A program made the translations under genes and the position numbers. From Carnegiea gigantea (Eukaryota; Streptophyta; Magnoliopsida; Caryophyllales; Cactaceae), in assembly GCA_029747015.1 (NCBI GenBank), contig JAKOGI010003121.1:1-64000 (forward strand): a DNA stretch of 64,000 nt, given 5' to 3'. The notes below the pieces were generated by a model. The model had not been told where the DNA came from, ran no database searches, and worked only from the letters and a program-made list of their open reading frames with translations. This document shows, piece after piece, positions 1-12,815 of this stretch. Within the stretch, counting starts at the first letter, position 1; each line of letters begins with the position of its first letter.

Positions 1-10
1 ATAGATATAT

Positions 11-103
<93 letters not shown>

Positions 104-130
104 TACATATACGTACATATATACACACAC

Positions 131-161
<31 letters not shown>

Positions 162-200
162 TATGCTTGGATGTATGTATGTGTGTGTATATATATATGG
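1..200. repeat. (AT)n microsatellite with GTAT/ACAT flank
   Basis: A nearly pure AT dinucleotide run fills about the first 98 bases. It then degenerates into acatac, a (GTAT)n run near 135-165 and a short tgtgtata tract. No coding signal is visible. The run touches the window edge, so its full length is unknown. Confidence 0.95.
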
Positions 201-1187
201 ATGGCGATCATGTAAAGTGTATATTCAATATAAAGGTATTGTATAAAGATGTTGACGTTGCGTCTATATCTTAGGAATTTTGTTACCTCACCCGACATAT
301 CTTAAATTAAATATTATGTTTGTGTTAATATTTTGTCCTCCATAATAATTCTTGGAGCCACATAGTATGATACCACAATTTAAAAGCATGCGGCCTTAGC
401 AACCATTTCTTCTTTGATATTATATTTGTGTTCATATTTTGTCCTCCATACATAAAACATTGCATCCCAAGGGTTTTCTTGGAGCCAGCTCAGTTCCCGT
501 GCATAAGCTATACTAATCCTCCATGATATTAAGTCCACATTACATCTCCCCCCTTTATCCACTATTGTAACTTAATTGATACTATTTGATTATATTTATA
601 CACCATTTGTAAGAATTGTCCATTCTAATACTCTTTCTCTATGTGAAAGAAGAATTTCCATAAGCTCCATCAACAATTATTAAAAAAATTTAATGTTTGT
701 ATTCAATTCTAAATGCATTCTTTATCTTTCTTTTGAATTTATAGGATTAAAATACAGCAAGGAAAAGACCCTCATGAGGATCAAAATATAGCAAGGAAGA
801 AGTCTGCATTCTTGAGACCAATTTAAAAAACCTTTCGGTCCATCCCTTTTATCTTCTTATATGCGCATGTTTATATTTGACTCTAAAATGCACTCTTTCT
901 TAATTTTATCTTCTTTTCAATTTGTTGGATCAAAATATATCTAAGGTCTTTGATTGATCAGGGTCTATTTAAAAATTGCTTGTTTCATCTACTTTCATCT
1001 TCTTCTATCATAATTTATTCTATTTCCAATTTTTCATGATATCATAGATTATTTCTATTACCCTCACCCCACCTTCTCCAAAGCAATCTTCTATCTATTT
1101 TGTACACATGAAAAAAAATATATTCTATCTAATGTACTGATAATGATCATTACAACATAATCTAGATCATTTATAATTCCTATAATC
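201..1187. other. AT-rich intergenic sequence, no gene seen
   Basis: This stretch is AT-rich and has stops in all frames apart from a 60-codon minus-strand ORF near 380-562, which has no recognisable motif. The words gtcctccat and cattgcatccc recur loosely, but I could not assign them to a repeat family. Confidence 0.6.
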
Positions 1188-1284
1188 TAGATTACGTTTG
1201 TACACCGGGGTGCGGCCCTTCCCCGAACCTTGCGTAAACGCGGGATGCTTGTGCACCGGGCTGCCCTTTAGATTACGTTTGTAC
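1188..1284 (+). mobile_element. 5'-truncated SINE with 16 bp target duplication
   Basis: About 65 bp of GC-rich sequence (1204-1268) in an AT-rich setting contains ccttgcgtaaacgcgggat and ends gtgcaccgggctgcccttt. From memory this matches the 3' end of plant Au-type tRNA-derived SINEs. It is flanked by a perfect direct repeat, tagattacgtttgtac, at 1188-1203 and 1269-1284, as expected for LINE-mediated insertion. The tRNA-like 5' half with the A and B boxes is absent, so this is a truncated copy. The family name is recalled and was not searched. Confidence 0.8.
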
Positions 1285-3833
1285 TCATCAACATGATACT
1301 TCTACATCATCAATACAATGTTTTTACATCATATAGGTTACATATAAGTCTTTTGCGCGGTTGCGGATGTTTTGTTTCTTTATGTTTTTCATTTATACTA
1401 CTTTATATAACACAGTTGTAATCCATTCACACTGTTATGTTTTTTTCTCTTGATTTCTCTCCCATTAACTTAGTGGTCGAACTTGACTATTTTTACTTTT
1501 GTATTTTTATTTTCTGTAAAAATCACAATACTATTTTGGAAAAATTGAGCTAATAACTTTATTTAAATCATCATTATCTTAATATGTTAGCTTATACCCA
1601 TTGATTCACAATTAAAATAATTCAAGTTGAAAAACAATTTTGCTTGCATCAAATACGTTTAATGATTTGTTACGAATTAATCTAGAAACACAACTACTAG
1701 CAAGAATAAATTCAATAAAAAACAATAATCATTAATTGAGTTTTATTGCCTTTACATTTTATTGTAAACCTACCATTGTATTTGTTATAGCATAAAAAAT
1801 ATGTAAATATAATATGTGATTGACTAAATACTGAATATAAATTATTCAAATAAATAAATCGCATAAAAGAAATCTACCCTTGATATGAAAATCTGCACCT
1901 TTCTTATCAAAGGAAAAAATCTATACGTTCAATAACAAACTATGCAATCAAGAATGGAAGGCTAATTGTTTTCCTTCCTTTTTCTGATTTTTTATTTTGA
2001 AGGGGGAGGGGGGATGTTGTTGATCGTGAGTGCACATGGCATTCATAGCGATTAGTGATGTTTTTTCTTTTCCTAATCAAAATCTTAAAGCTCTAACTGT
2101 GTAGGCTTAGCTCACATCATCTATTTAACAAAGGTTTAAATTGGTACGTATTGATCGAAAAATACAGCTACTGAATAAAATAAATCCAATAGAAATAATA
2201 AGCACTCAATTTATTATATTAATAGGAATTACATCAAAGTCTGAGCTATTCGTACCTCAGTGGATAAGATTGAAGTTTAGATTAAATCCCAATTTCAAAT
2301 TTCCTTCTCCATTTAGGTAGACTATGTAGCGATTTTTAAGTTATATCTCCATAATTTATAATTACCTTATACTTATTGAGTTATTCTCAATTTGATATTG
2401 GTTAATATAATTTAGATTAAATTTTCTTTGTGGTGCAAGGAATATATATATAAATTTAATTTCAACTTAACTATTTAATTTAATAAAGTAATTTCAGATC
2501 CTGCATGTACACTCTGTCATTATTAGTTTTAGTCTTGAAATAAATTTTTGTTAAAAAAATCGTGTGAATGCTACTTTAAAATTTTAATATTGCTTTATAA
2601 TTCAGTGTTGTTTTTTAAATAATATTATATAATAGATTTTTTTTTTTTGGGTTGATAAACAACTTCACAAATACTATATAAATTAATGTCTTAAAGAGGC
2701 TTTCAAATAAGATTAGTTAAATTCTGACTTTTATTTTTCTGATGTTAGTTGTATAAAGATTGTATAATTTTTTTAATAGGTACAAGAAGAGGAGGTAGGT
2801 TCTTTATCATTGATGTCATAAGTGAACACATCATCAAGGCATTTAGCATAATTTTTAGTTCAGTTTTGACTACCTACAATCTTTATTATAGTCACATTGT
2901 ATCTTTTATAACCATAGGTTTTTTTTATTGTTAAGTTCCAATGGTTGTGCATGAAGTTGCCATCTATTTATATGTTTCAATAAATTTGAGTCATCTTTTC
3001 TACAATATCAACTTCGTCTACAATGGACATTCGTCCATTATTTCAAATATATATATATGTGTGTGTGTGCGGGTGTGTATGTTCAAAATGTCCACTTTAA
3101 CATGCACCGTGCAAAATACGGATCCAAGTTAGTTACATTAAATTGATAGCACAATGTTGTAAATACTCGTATAAAGTATTAAATTATTTGTAATTTCCCT
3201 CATTTGTAAAATTGCGCATACAATTCCTTTTGTGGCTACAGAGTTAATCTGTTAAGGTGTCGACGAATTGTCTAATCGACGGTCTGCCGCATTGTCCGAG
3301 CACACAACGGCGCTACTAAAAACTTTCTTGGAGTGGTTCACAAACTGCAGCCACACTTAGGCGTGGTGAAGTCCAGAATGCTACTGCCATTTGTGGCCTC
3401 TTCGATAACCAAAACAAATTTTCAAATGAACTTCAAAAAACCATAAGTGAATGCTTTCCAATTGAGGAGGAACTAAGTATCTAATTCCAAGTGCATCTTT
3501 CGAACATCTTACCAATCCTCAATTCTGAAAATTCCTCGGAATGATCATCAAAAATCTTCCCCAACCATCTAGCAACTATCAATGGGAGTCTAATCCATCC
3601 ATCTCAAAATTTTCCCCAGCTACTCAAGAATTAGATGACAACTGAATATTTTCGCTTCAATTTGCAAACATTTAACAACCTTGGAGCCTATTAAAGGCAT
3701 AGAAAAGAAACTTTTCTCAACAGAAGAGTGATCGGCCTGGCTGACTATTTGCCAAAAATCAGCTGGAATACAGGCCATTCTGCCCAAGTTCAACTTTGAG
3801 TGAAGATGTTCAGACTTCCAATCAGCAATTCTC
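1285..3833. other. AT-rich intergenic region downstream of the PPR gene
   Basis: No gene was recognised. The sequence is AT-rich with a short (TG)n patch near 3051-3075. From about 3240 it becomes more balanced in composition and probably includes the PPR 3' UTR. A 114-codon minus-strand frame at 3620-3964 overlaps the PPR end out of frame and looks like a shadow. Confidence 0.6.
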
Positions 3834-5846
3834 CTACCAATAATCACCACAAGAACATTTACCTTCCCTAAAGTGGTGAAATCTGCTAGCATCGCGGACA
3901 ATAATCTCTCTGTCCTTGATATCGGATATGTACTTAATCGCAGTATGACAATCGCTGCAAACACGCAGGTTCTTCATCACCCTTATGGGAAAACCTGAAG
4001 GAGTAACCATCAGGGCAAATGCAATTGCAAGCCTCTCACTATGGTGAGCCAAATCATACTCCTTTTCTTCATTGTCCATGTCATGCAAAATCGAACCAGT
4101 ATCCGGAAGATACCCACATTTCTTGATGTCTGACATAAGCTCTTTCAGAAAAAGATCGATCTCCATCCATCGTGGATGGGACTTGTCTCGCATGACAAAC
4201 TGGTGAACCTCATTCTTGAACTCAAACCAACTGATTCCTGGTTCTTTCTTCAGCCGTTTATCTCTCATGGCTTTCCTTACAGTGGAAACTTCATCCCACC
4301 TCTTAGCAGAGGCCTGGATGTTTGAAAGCAGTACATAGGAAGCAGAATCCAGAGGATCGAGTTTCAGAATCTCCTCAGCAATCCTCTTTGCCATATCGGC
4401 ATTCTTATGTGTTTTGCATGCAGATAACAAAGTCTTCCATATAACAGCATCCGGTTTAACAGGCATTGATCTTATCATGTCTTCTGCCTGCGAAAGGCAA
4501 CCAGATCTCCCAAGAAGATCAACAACACAAGTATAATGTTCCAACCTAGGTTTCAATCCATACTTTTTAACCATCATGTCGAGAGACTCAAGTCCTTTAT
4601 CCTTGAGTCCACAATGGCTACAAGCATATAGTAAGCTTAAGAAAGTAACTTCATTTGCCTCAAATCCTTCTCGGATCATTTGGTTGAAGACCGCAATGGC
4701 TTTCTCTCCTTTCCCATGGAAACCATAAGCAGCAATCATGGAGCTCCACAGCACAATATCTGCTTCTTTACGCTGTACAAAAGCTTTGACAGAGTCTTCC
4801 AAGCACCCACATCTTGAATACATGCTGATCAGCGAACTGACTACCGAAACCACTGAAGTAGCCCTGCGTTTAATCACCTCGGCATGAATCTGCTGGCCCT
4901 GCCCAAGTGTAGCTAATTCAGAGCATGAACTAAGGACACTAGTGAATGTAATCTTATCAGGTTGGAATCCTGCCTTTTTCATTAAGTTATACTGCTCCAG
5001 AGCTCCCTCAGGGCACCCATTTTGGGCTCTTCCGGCAATAAGAGTATTGCATGCCGCCACACTATGGACAGGCATTCCTCTGATTACTCTCTCCCCTTCC
5101 TCCAAACTTTTACACCTCATATACATGTTTGCCAATGCACTGCCAACCACCAAGTTCAACTCGTACCCATTCTTGGCTGCATATGCATGAACCTGTCTCC
5201 CACATACGAAAGCCTTCAAACCAGCACACCCTCTAAGTACACTACCCAATGTAAACTCGTCTGGAGGAAACCCCAACTTATGCATCTGCGAAAACAAGTC
5301 CAACCCTTCTTCATTTTGCTCAAATTGAATCATGCCCGTGACCATCGCATTCCAAGTCGCAACATTTCGATCAGGCATTTCATCGAACACCTTACGGGCA
5401 CTCCCCAAATCACCAGATTGGACGAATCCATTAATGAGAATGTTGCGAGACATTATATTTTTCTTAGGATTCAGGTTGTACAAATTCAAAACAATGTCCA
5501 TTTCCCCAAGCTTGCCATATACGTTCATCAGGTGGTTATTTAAAAACTTGTCTAGAAAACACCCAGAAGTCATGATCAAAGCATGAAGCTGTTTGGCCAA
5601 TGAGAGAGATTTCGTGGGTATGCAACTTTGAATTAGGAGAGAAAAAAGATTTGGGTCTGACCATATTTCTGAGCAGAACCTCTCAAATGCTTCTTTCAGG
5701 CGCCCCCTCGTGCAGAGGTTCGTCAGCTGGTTTGCAACAATGGCGGAGGAGGTGTTTGAGGGTTTTGTGGAAAAAGTAGAAAAGATGAAGAAATTTCTGG
5801 GAATAAGAGAGAAGCAGGAGACTGATATTGGATGGAGCTTGCCCAT
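3834..5846 (-). CDS. PPR protein, PLS class with E and DYW domains (RNA editing factor)
   Basis: This is a single-exon ORF of 670 aa. The first 35 or so residues are rich in S, F, K and R without acidic residues, like an organelle transit peptide. Next come repeated PPR units of PLS type, recognisable by phrases such as [19 protein letters not shown] and [12 protein letters not shown]+ motifs follow (GISWFEF...[11 protein letters not shown]), then a C-terminal DYW domain. The deaminase-like zinc signature is present: H602-S-E604, then C630-x2-C633 with H634, and the chain ends CSCGDYW. DYW PPR proteins bind organelle transcripts and direct C-to-U editing, and the DYW domain is regarded as the deaminase. 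The length and wording remind me of Arabidopsis At2g41080, but I could not align them. The target site and the choice of mitochondrion or plastid cannot be read. The ATG is the first in frame and precedes the transit-like segment. No frame damage is seen. Confidence 0.95.
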   Translation of the reverse strand: MGKLHPISVSCFSLIPRNFFIFSTFSTKPSNTSSAIVANQLTNLCTRGRLKEAFERFCSEIWSDPNLFSLLIQSCIPTKSLSLAKQLHALIMTSGCFLDKFLNNHLMNVYGKLGEMDIVLNLYNLNPKKNIMSRNILINGFVQSGDLGSARKVFDEMPDRNVATWNAMVTGMIQFEQNEEGLDLFSQMHKLGFPPDEFTLGSVLRGCAGLKAFVCGRQVHAYAAKNGYELNLVVGSALANMYMRCKSLEEGERVIRGMPVHSVAACNTLIAGRAQNGCPEGALEQYNLMKKAGFQPDKITFTSVLSSCSELATLGQGQQIHAEVIKRRATSVVSVVSSLISMYSRCGCLEDSVKAFVQRKEADIVLWSSMIAAYGFHGKGEKAIAVFNQMIREGFEANEVTFLSLLYACSHCGLKDKGLESLDMMVKKYGLKPRLEHYTCVVDLLGRSGCLSQAEDMIRSMPVKPDAVIWKTLLSACKTHKNADMAKRIAEEILKLDPLDSASYVLLSNIQASAKRWDEVSTVRKAMRDKRLKKEPGISWFEFKNEVHQFVMRDKSHPRWMEIDLFLKELMSDIKKCGYLPDTGSILHDMDNEEKEYDLAHHSERLAIAFALMVTPSGFPIRVMKNLRVCSDCHTAIKYISDIKDREIIVRDASRFHHFREGKCSCGDYW

Positions 5847-6465
5847 GCAACCAGATTCATAGTTAGGCTGGGGTGATCCTCTCTATATTCCAATATATAT
5901 GATGAACTCAGGTGAACCAGGAAGGAGAAATGGATTTAGGGAAGGAAAACAGTGGGATGAATATTCAAATGCTCGGAAGAAAATTTAATTTATTACAGAA
6001 AAAATGTCAGATTATTTCTCTATTTTTCAAAAAGTTACAAATAAATATGGATCTAATCAAATTAAGGGTCACCATAAGCAGCTGCGAGATTGTAGTTCTA
6101 GAAGTGCAATGTATTGTACTCTACAAGTAGAATTGATATGATAAATTGAAGAATTTTTTTTTTAAAACGGCATCTTAGGTTTGAAAGTACAAAATTTAGG
6201 GATCGGTGAACTCAAATATCGAAATGTGAATTTTAAATTTGGGAAAGAGTGAAACTTAGGATGGTGGAAGTAGAATACATTGTACTTCTGAGAGTGTAGC
6301 TTAATTATCACAATATGAGTCATTAAGAGTCAACACGGTGTAATTTGTCGACCCAAACCAGCCCTACTCTCCTGTGGTCAGAACATACTTGACTTTTAAC
6401 CAACCTCTGTGAGTATTCTCAATTTCTCATATCTTTATACCTTAAGTGTGAAAATCCTCCAAATG

Positions 6466-6525
6466 CATGTTCACTGTAGCGGTGAACAGTAACACGGATA
6501 CTGTAGCAATCTACAGTGTTGGACT
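6466..6525. repeat. Inverted-repeat-rich patch
   Basis: Short inverted words crowd together: tgttcac pairs with gtgaaca, actgt with acagt, and cactgtag recurs inverted as ctacagtg. A stem-loop could form. It may be a transposon terminus or promoter-proximal hairpin, but I could not link it to a family. Confidence 0.4.
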
Positions 6526-6589
6526 GGACTTTATGTTGAGGTTTTTGTTTGTTATTACTGAGGCCCAAGTCTGATTTCTTCATTGTGGC

Positions 6590-7720
6590 AGTGTATATAT
6601 GTGAATTGCATGCATCATTTTCCTTGCATTTTGCTCTTCATTTCCAAGTTCTCTTATTGATCTTGCTTGCGTTTCTCCGCTGCTTAGCGATCTTTAAGAT
6701 TTTTCTTCTTTATTCTTCCTTCAATGCATGTTAGTTTTTTGGAGCTAGGATCAATTTTCTTGGTACATTCTTCCTTTTCTTTGAATGTATGTTTGCTATT
6801 CCTGGTTGTTTTTGGAGCTTGGATCATTTCGTGTGTCTGTGTTTATATGTGACTTGCATGCATCATTTTTTTGCATTTTGATCTCGATTTTCACGGTTCT
6901 TTGATTGTTCTTGTTTGCATCATTTCTTGGTATATTCTGCTTGTTCTTTGAATGCATGTTTTCTGTTTGTGGTTTTTTCATGGTTCTCTGATTGTCGTTG
7001 CTTCAATGGATATTAGTTTTTTTTGGGTTGTTCCTGGTTTTGCATGATTTAGTCATAGCTGGTTTTTTTCTTTCTCCATTGGACAATACATTCCCAATTC
7101 TGGTTTTTGATGGTTCTGTGATTCTTGTTGCTTGAATGCATATTAGGTTTTTTGGGAGTTGGATTAGTGTGTATTTGTACAATCTTCTTCTTGTTTCAAT
7201 GCATGTTAGTTTTTTTCTTTGTTTTTTCTTGAATGCATCTTAGTGTTTTTTTTTTTTTTTTTGTGTTTTTGAGGTCTGATAAGTGCTTTTGGTACATTCT
7301 TCGTCTTTTTTAAATGCATGTTAGGTACAATTTCAATGAATGTTAGTTTTTTTACGCTTGGGTCAGTTTCCTTGGTACATTCTTCCTTTTCTTTAAATGC
7401 AGGTTTGCTGTTTCGGATTTTTTATGGTTCTGTGACTGTTGCTGTTTTCATTTCTCCTTTGGATAACAGATTGTCAACTCTGGTTTTTTAGGGTTTTGTG
7501 ATTATTATTGCTTCAATGTATATTAGTGTTTTTTGGGGTTGTATCAGTGTGTATTTGTATAGTCTTCTTGTTGTTTCAATGGATGTTACTTTTTTCTTTG
7601 TTCTTCCTTCAATGCATGTTTTTTTTTTTTTTTTTTTGGTTTTTTGAGATCAGATCAGCTTTTTTGGTATATTCTTCTTCTTCTTTAGATGCATGTTAGT
7701 TGTTTCTGGTTTTGGATGGT
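6590..7720 (+). repeat. Degenerate T-rich tandem repeat array
   Basis: The phrases ttcaatgcatgttag, ttggtacattcttc and ctggtttttgatggttctgtgatt recur about every 100-200 bases with many changes, separated by poly-T tracts. The words are strand-biased (T-rich on plus). ORFs in this stretch are low-complexity F/L/C strings and not genes. It may be a decayed minisatellite inside a leader intron. Confidence 0.6.
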
Positions 7721-8043
7721 TTTATGGTACTGGTAGTAGATAGAATTTTACTTGGATTGATAAAGTGATGTTGTTGAAGATGAATTGTGATATTTTAAGG
7801 TTACAGATTTGTATGGCTCTGGCTAGTAGTTTAGAACAGATAAAAGGCTTCATCAAATACATTTGTTAGAGTCTTCATGGGTGAATTCTTCTTCTAATTT
7901 TAATGCATGCGAGTTGCACTCATTTTAGCACTGTTCTTGTAAAGTAATGTTGTATTCATTTGAGAAATTTGATGAATTGTAATGGTTAAATGTGAAAGTG
8001 ATACTTCTGAATGTATCTTGATTATGTTCTACAGTATGGTGTT

Positions 8044-10323
8044 ATGGCTCCATGTGAGAAATACCTTAGAGATTTGACAAAGAAGTCACGACACTTCACT
8101 ATAAAAGTGAAGATTATAGAGAAAACTCAGCCACAGGTATCCTCGAGCAAGATAATGTACCAGAGAATTCACATGGAAGATGAAAAGGTGTGGTACAACT
8201 GTTATGAGAAAATCTTTGCTACTATTATATTAACATTGATAAGTTGAGGTTGATTCATTATGAATATTTCATGATATTGATGTGTGTATTATCTGGTTGC
8301 TGTTGGTTGCTATTTGGTAGGGTGGTCAAATGGGAGTGACCATATATGGTGATGACATTGCTTCATATGTTGAAGCTATAAAACGTAGGAAAGAGCACGA
8401 GATCTCAGATGCAGTGGTGAAGCCTTTGAAGAGACAGTTCCCATTAAGGCTAGAAAAATATGAGATGGAATTTACTCATCGAACAATCATACGACCAGTT
8501 TTTAATGAGACAGATATGGATGATGTTCCTTATTATTGTGCAATATCTCAGATAAATCATGCAGCTTGATCTACAGAAAGATATGGTAATTAAGTTTTTA
8601 TTGTTTGAGCACATATATTTGGTATGATTATTGCATATAATGTTATATATCAGCTATGGTTACTATAGTTTATAACTCAGCTGGTTGAGTAATGATTTAT
8701 TCTATTTGTTTCTAAATATGACAATTTTAAGTAAAATTCAATATGAATTTAATTTAATTTTGGGTTTGATGACATGAAAATTGAAGATGTCCTGGGTGAT
8801 GTCTTACTCATTGAACCGTTACGGACAATTTATGCTCACGATGATAAGAAAGAAGGTCATCATGAAGTTTCTGTCAGAGAAATTGTCATGGTTGATTAAA
8901 GGTATGAGATTTATGTTTAAGGTCAAAAGTAGTAATGTTGTATGTAAACATATGTTTATAAATTAGTATAACTTGCCTGTTTTATTTTCAGTGCTCTTCC
9001 TAATGCATGTAGAAATTTCTTGCAGCTGTAAAGGGAGAAAGACTTTGATTGTATCAGTCTGAAATGATTTGCCAACCTGTAATTGTGAAGAGTTGGTTGG
9101 TTTGGTGGAGTCATTCCCTATCATTGGCCTTACAGCACTTAAGATTTCTCGCTGTGCAAGTATGCTTTAGTTGATGTTCGTTATATTCATCCGATCTTCA
9201 TGTTTCATTTGTATGAATAAGATAGCTAAGTTAGTATTGTTTTGTCTAGGTTTCTCACTATCAACAACTATGTTAACATTGATGAATCTGCATCCTGAAG
9301 GAGTAAAGGCTGAGGAATTACTTAAATGGTATTAGGTTTAGTTTCACAGTGACGGTATTTTGTTTAGCTTATACTTCTCTTCTATAAATGTAGGTAGCCT
9401 TTTCTGTTACATGTGTAGGTCGTATGAAAATGTTGATCATCTGAAATCTTTGAGGGAAGCTGTTGAAGAAGCCAAAGTATCAGTAAAGAAAGCTGTCTTG
9501 CGATCCATTAGTGATTTCAAAGCTATGAAGGTTAGTTAATCTTAGTATGCTGCTAGGCATTGAATTTATTGTTTTCCTATAGGAAAATGTAGTCTTTTCA
9601 TTCTGACGCTATTTTTACCAATGTGGACTTGCTATTACAAAAGCTTCAAATTTCATATTGTACCTTACTATTACCTGTTAATTTATGTGATATTATGTCA
9701 ACTATGGTTGTGTCTTTGTGATGACAAATATATAACTTTGAAGGGCAACAATACTACAAATGGACAATGCATTTGGATTTGTGGCTGCATTGAGAACTTA
9801 AACAGAAAAATGATTCGCTTGTATCTGGGTTGTGATGCTTGTGGAAGTAAAACATATAAAGATATAGGAACCAAGTACAAATGTTCCAAGTCATCTTGCA
9901 CATCTAGGACGAGCACATCAGTAGCTAGGTTTGTGGATTATATTTATACGTTAAGTAAATTAAGCTTATCAATGAAATGTTCACTTCAATAGTCTTAAAC
10001 ATGAACAAAATGATATTTCAATTTGACTTGGTGGATATAACTGGATCATGGAATGCCACACTTTTCTCCGATGATGCAAGTAAAGTGCTTGGCATTAAAG
10101 CTGACAAGCTATACAGGATGGAATATGAGGTAACTTCTAGATTAGCTTACCAGATATAATTTATAAAAGAATATGTTCTTGTTAGAATTCACAGATAAGT
10201 TTTATTAACTCTTGCTTTTTGGTTAAGGATCGTGAAAAGTTTTATGCTCAAGCTGCTGAAGTGCTTGCAAAAAAAACCAATCTATATCAAGTTCACACCC
10301 GCAGCAACATTTGCTACAAGTAG
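8044..10323 (+). pseudogene. RPA70-like single-strand DNA-binding protein, decayed
   Basis: Spliced fragments read in order as a replication protein A large-subunit relative. Exon 8044-8187 starts MAPCEKYLRDL and covers the first OB-fold strand (FTIKVKIIEK). Exon 8321 onward has GVTIYGDDIASY and ends at a TGA near 8566. A third piece near 8775-8902 reads DVLG...REIVMVD-stop-R, where RPA proteins usually have VDQR, so a CAA codon has probably become TAA. Exons 9250-9328 and 9419-9530 follow. Then comes a zinc-ribbon exon ending at 9928 (GCDACGSK...CSKSSC), then FDLVDITGSWNATLF (ending at 10129) and a final exon 10228-10323. RPA-like genes are common passengers of plant Helitrons, and this one shares strand with the Rep gene 4 kb downstream. 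At least two nonsense codons argue for a pseudogene. Exon edges in the middle are approximate. Confidence 0.75.
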
Positions 10324-12815
10324 GATCTTGAAATGGGTAATGAAAGAGGTCTCCCTAGATGAACTAGCTAAGTAAAGGAATGAAGGTATATATGGTGGTC
10401 TGCATAAGATTCTAATGCCAGGATACAAATAGGATCAGCTGAAAGTACAAGTATATGTGAAACTGTTCAGGAGAACTTTTGGCTATGGTGACTATGCCAG
10501 ACATACATAGTATCACAGTGAAGGTTTGAATGCCAAGGTGTAGAGGTCTGGCTGTGCAGATGGTTTTCATTTTGCTGGTCAACATGAATGATGGTCACGA
10601 ATAGTTTTTGGTTATTTTGTCAAGACTAATGGTGATGGTTGATCCTTGTGAGCAAAAGAGTACATACTTGGATTGTTTTTTGGTTATGACTATGTATAAT
10701 AGCAGCTATTCCTAGTTGCACTTAGATCTTTCATACAAAAAATAAAAAATTATATCAGTAAATGGTTTTGTTGTATAAGTACAGAGGTTTCAAAGTTATG
10801 TTGCTATTGAGATGTTTTTTAATTGGGTCATTAGATGGTCAAATTTTAATCATCTATTTTTGGGAATGATAAGTTATCAAAATTGCTACAAGTAATTGGA
10901 ATCTGTGTACAGTTGCATATGGTAATATTTTCTTATTGAATTTATAGGTTAAATATGACATTAGATCAAGTAATTTTATGTAATAGCTAGGACAGCAAAT
11001 GAACATAGAACTAAAAATGACTGAAATCCGAAGAAAATATTACACCTTACATGTAATGAAGGCTTGCTTCCAAAAAACAAAAATAAAGAGCAGAGACATC
11101 TGAGAAATGACAAACGATAGAGTAAAACACAAAGATATTGAATAGCATAACCACCTTAGGGCAAGTATGATAGAAGGAGAGAATGTTTCTGGGCTAAATT
11201 TAGCCATTAGAAAAAAAAAAACAAGTTAAAAAATGAATTTGATTGACCAATCAAGGCCAGAAAAAAAGGGGGACAACATAAATCATTTACAATGCATGTT
11301 AACATATATCAGAGAGTGGGAAGCATGTGCTCATTAAATTATGTGGTAATTTTAAGATAAAATATTCTTCTAGACACAGCAAACTGTAATAATTATTCAC
11401 CAAAAAAGTTAGAAATCTCATGCCGGTTAGCATAGCATGCAATACCAGATCCTCTCATTCTATTTCTCTACCTTGGTGATTTATTATCTTCTCTCCTATA
11501 TATATAGATGTCTATCCATATTGGTTTTGTCAAATTGAAGCTCATATAGGAAGAGTCTATTCTGATTCAGCAAAGCACAAGCAGGAAGGTCAGTTCTTGT
11601 ATCTTTGTGCGTTTTTCCTGCTCTTTTTTTCTGTCTCTCTTTGTTTGTCTCATGAATACATATACATAGATTCTCTATCGAAATAGAAAACATCTTCTCA
11701 TTCTATTGCTCTATCTTGGTGCTTTATTAACTTCTCTGTATATATATATATAGGTGTCTATGCATATTGGTTTTGTCAAATTGAATCTCATATAAGTATT
11801 GGAAAAGTCTATACTGGTTGAGTAAAGTATAAGCACAAAGGTCAGTTTCTATATCTCTGTGTATTTTTCTTCTTCTTTCTTTCTGTGTCTCTTTGTCTGT
11901 CTCGTGGATACACACACATAGACTCTCTGTCTATCTTTGTTTCTATGAATTTTAGCTTACATGTATGATCAAAATAGAAAACTCTTTTCTTGATATCAGA
12001 AATTTGCAATTGATATTTGATAACCCTCTATCTTTATGGAAAAAGAAGGGTTTTCTTGCAAATACCATGCATGTACCATGGAGCATTTTGCATTTCAGAT
12101 TACATGTTCTGTTTGCTATATAATACGCTACTATACTTTACTCCAACCTACTCGAATTCTGTATAAAACAGTCTTATGGATACAAACACACAGATTCTTT
12201 GTGCATGGGTGTTTCTGTGAATTTTAGCTTGCATGTATGATCAAAATAGAAAACTCTTTTCTTGATATCAGAAACTTGCAATTGAAATTTGATAACACTA
12301 TATCTTTATGCAAAAAGAAGCATTTTCCTACAAATACTATGCATCTATTACGGACCGTTTTGCGTTTCAGATTACATGTTCTATTTGGTATATGATACAC
12401 TGCCTTATTTTACTGCAACCTACTCAAATTGTGTATAAAATAGTTCAACAGAAAAGTGTATTCTTTAATGCAGGAACTGAAAATTAAAATTCTAACAAAG
12501 TCAATATTTAAATGTATCCTTCCTTCAGCTAGATGTATAATATCTTGACATTTTCCACTATCATGCTATCTATAGTCTGTGCTCAAGCTTTACATGTCAT
12601 ATTACAGTTTGAATATCCACTTGTGTGCTTTTGGACATTACTGCATATCTAATTATTCACTATGTGATTATTTTCTTAGAAATAAACTACATCTTTTAGT
12701 TTCAACTGAATATGTTAACCTAAGCATATTAGATTAATTATCATAGCTAACTATTTATTCATGCACTTCTTGAGCATCATCTAATAAAAAATTGATTGTC
12801 ATTTGTTTCAACAGA
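10324..12815. other. Non-coding spacer with local tandem duplication
   Basis: No gene is seen between the RPA-like fragment and the 260-codon ORF. The sequence is AT-rich. Its one structured part, 11456-12455, is listed separately. It ends with ttttcaacag just before an ATG, which could be a splice acceptor. Confidence 0.55.
11456..12455 (+). repeat. Imperfect tandem duplication in three partial units
   Basis: The block beginning cattctat...ctct at about 11456 returns at about 11699 (spacing about 243 bp), sharing the word ggttttgtcaaattgaa. The block beginning gaattttagctt at about 11945 returns at about 12218 (spacing about 272 bp), sharing tgatcaaaatagaaaactct and attacatgttct. The pieces interlock as partial copies of one unit of roughly 500 bp with deletions. 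No coding capacity is shared by the copies. Confidence 0.75.

Larger units (their letters stand above)
5847..8043. other. Intergenic: PPR upstream region and T-rich repeats
   Basis: No gene is supported. The first 100 bases should contain the PPR promoter and leader. The later part is dominated by T-rich imperfect repeats (separate entry) and ends at a good acceptor, ttctacag (about 8029), just before the RPA-like exon. The T-rich stretch could therefore be a leader intron of that RPA-like gene. Confidence 0.5.

Noticed and set aside
5022..5586. Plus-strand ORFs of 84 and 173 codons within the PPR gene
   Set aside because: Antisense shadows of the intact PPR frame.
6590..7720. CRISPR-like or satellite array
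   Set aside because: Units vary in spacing and sequence and there are no regular spacers. In a plant nuclear context a decayed repeat is more likely.
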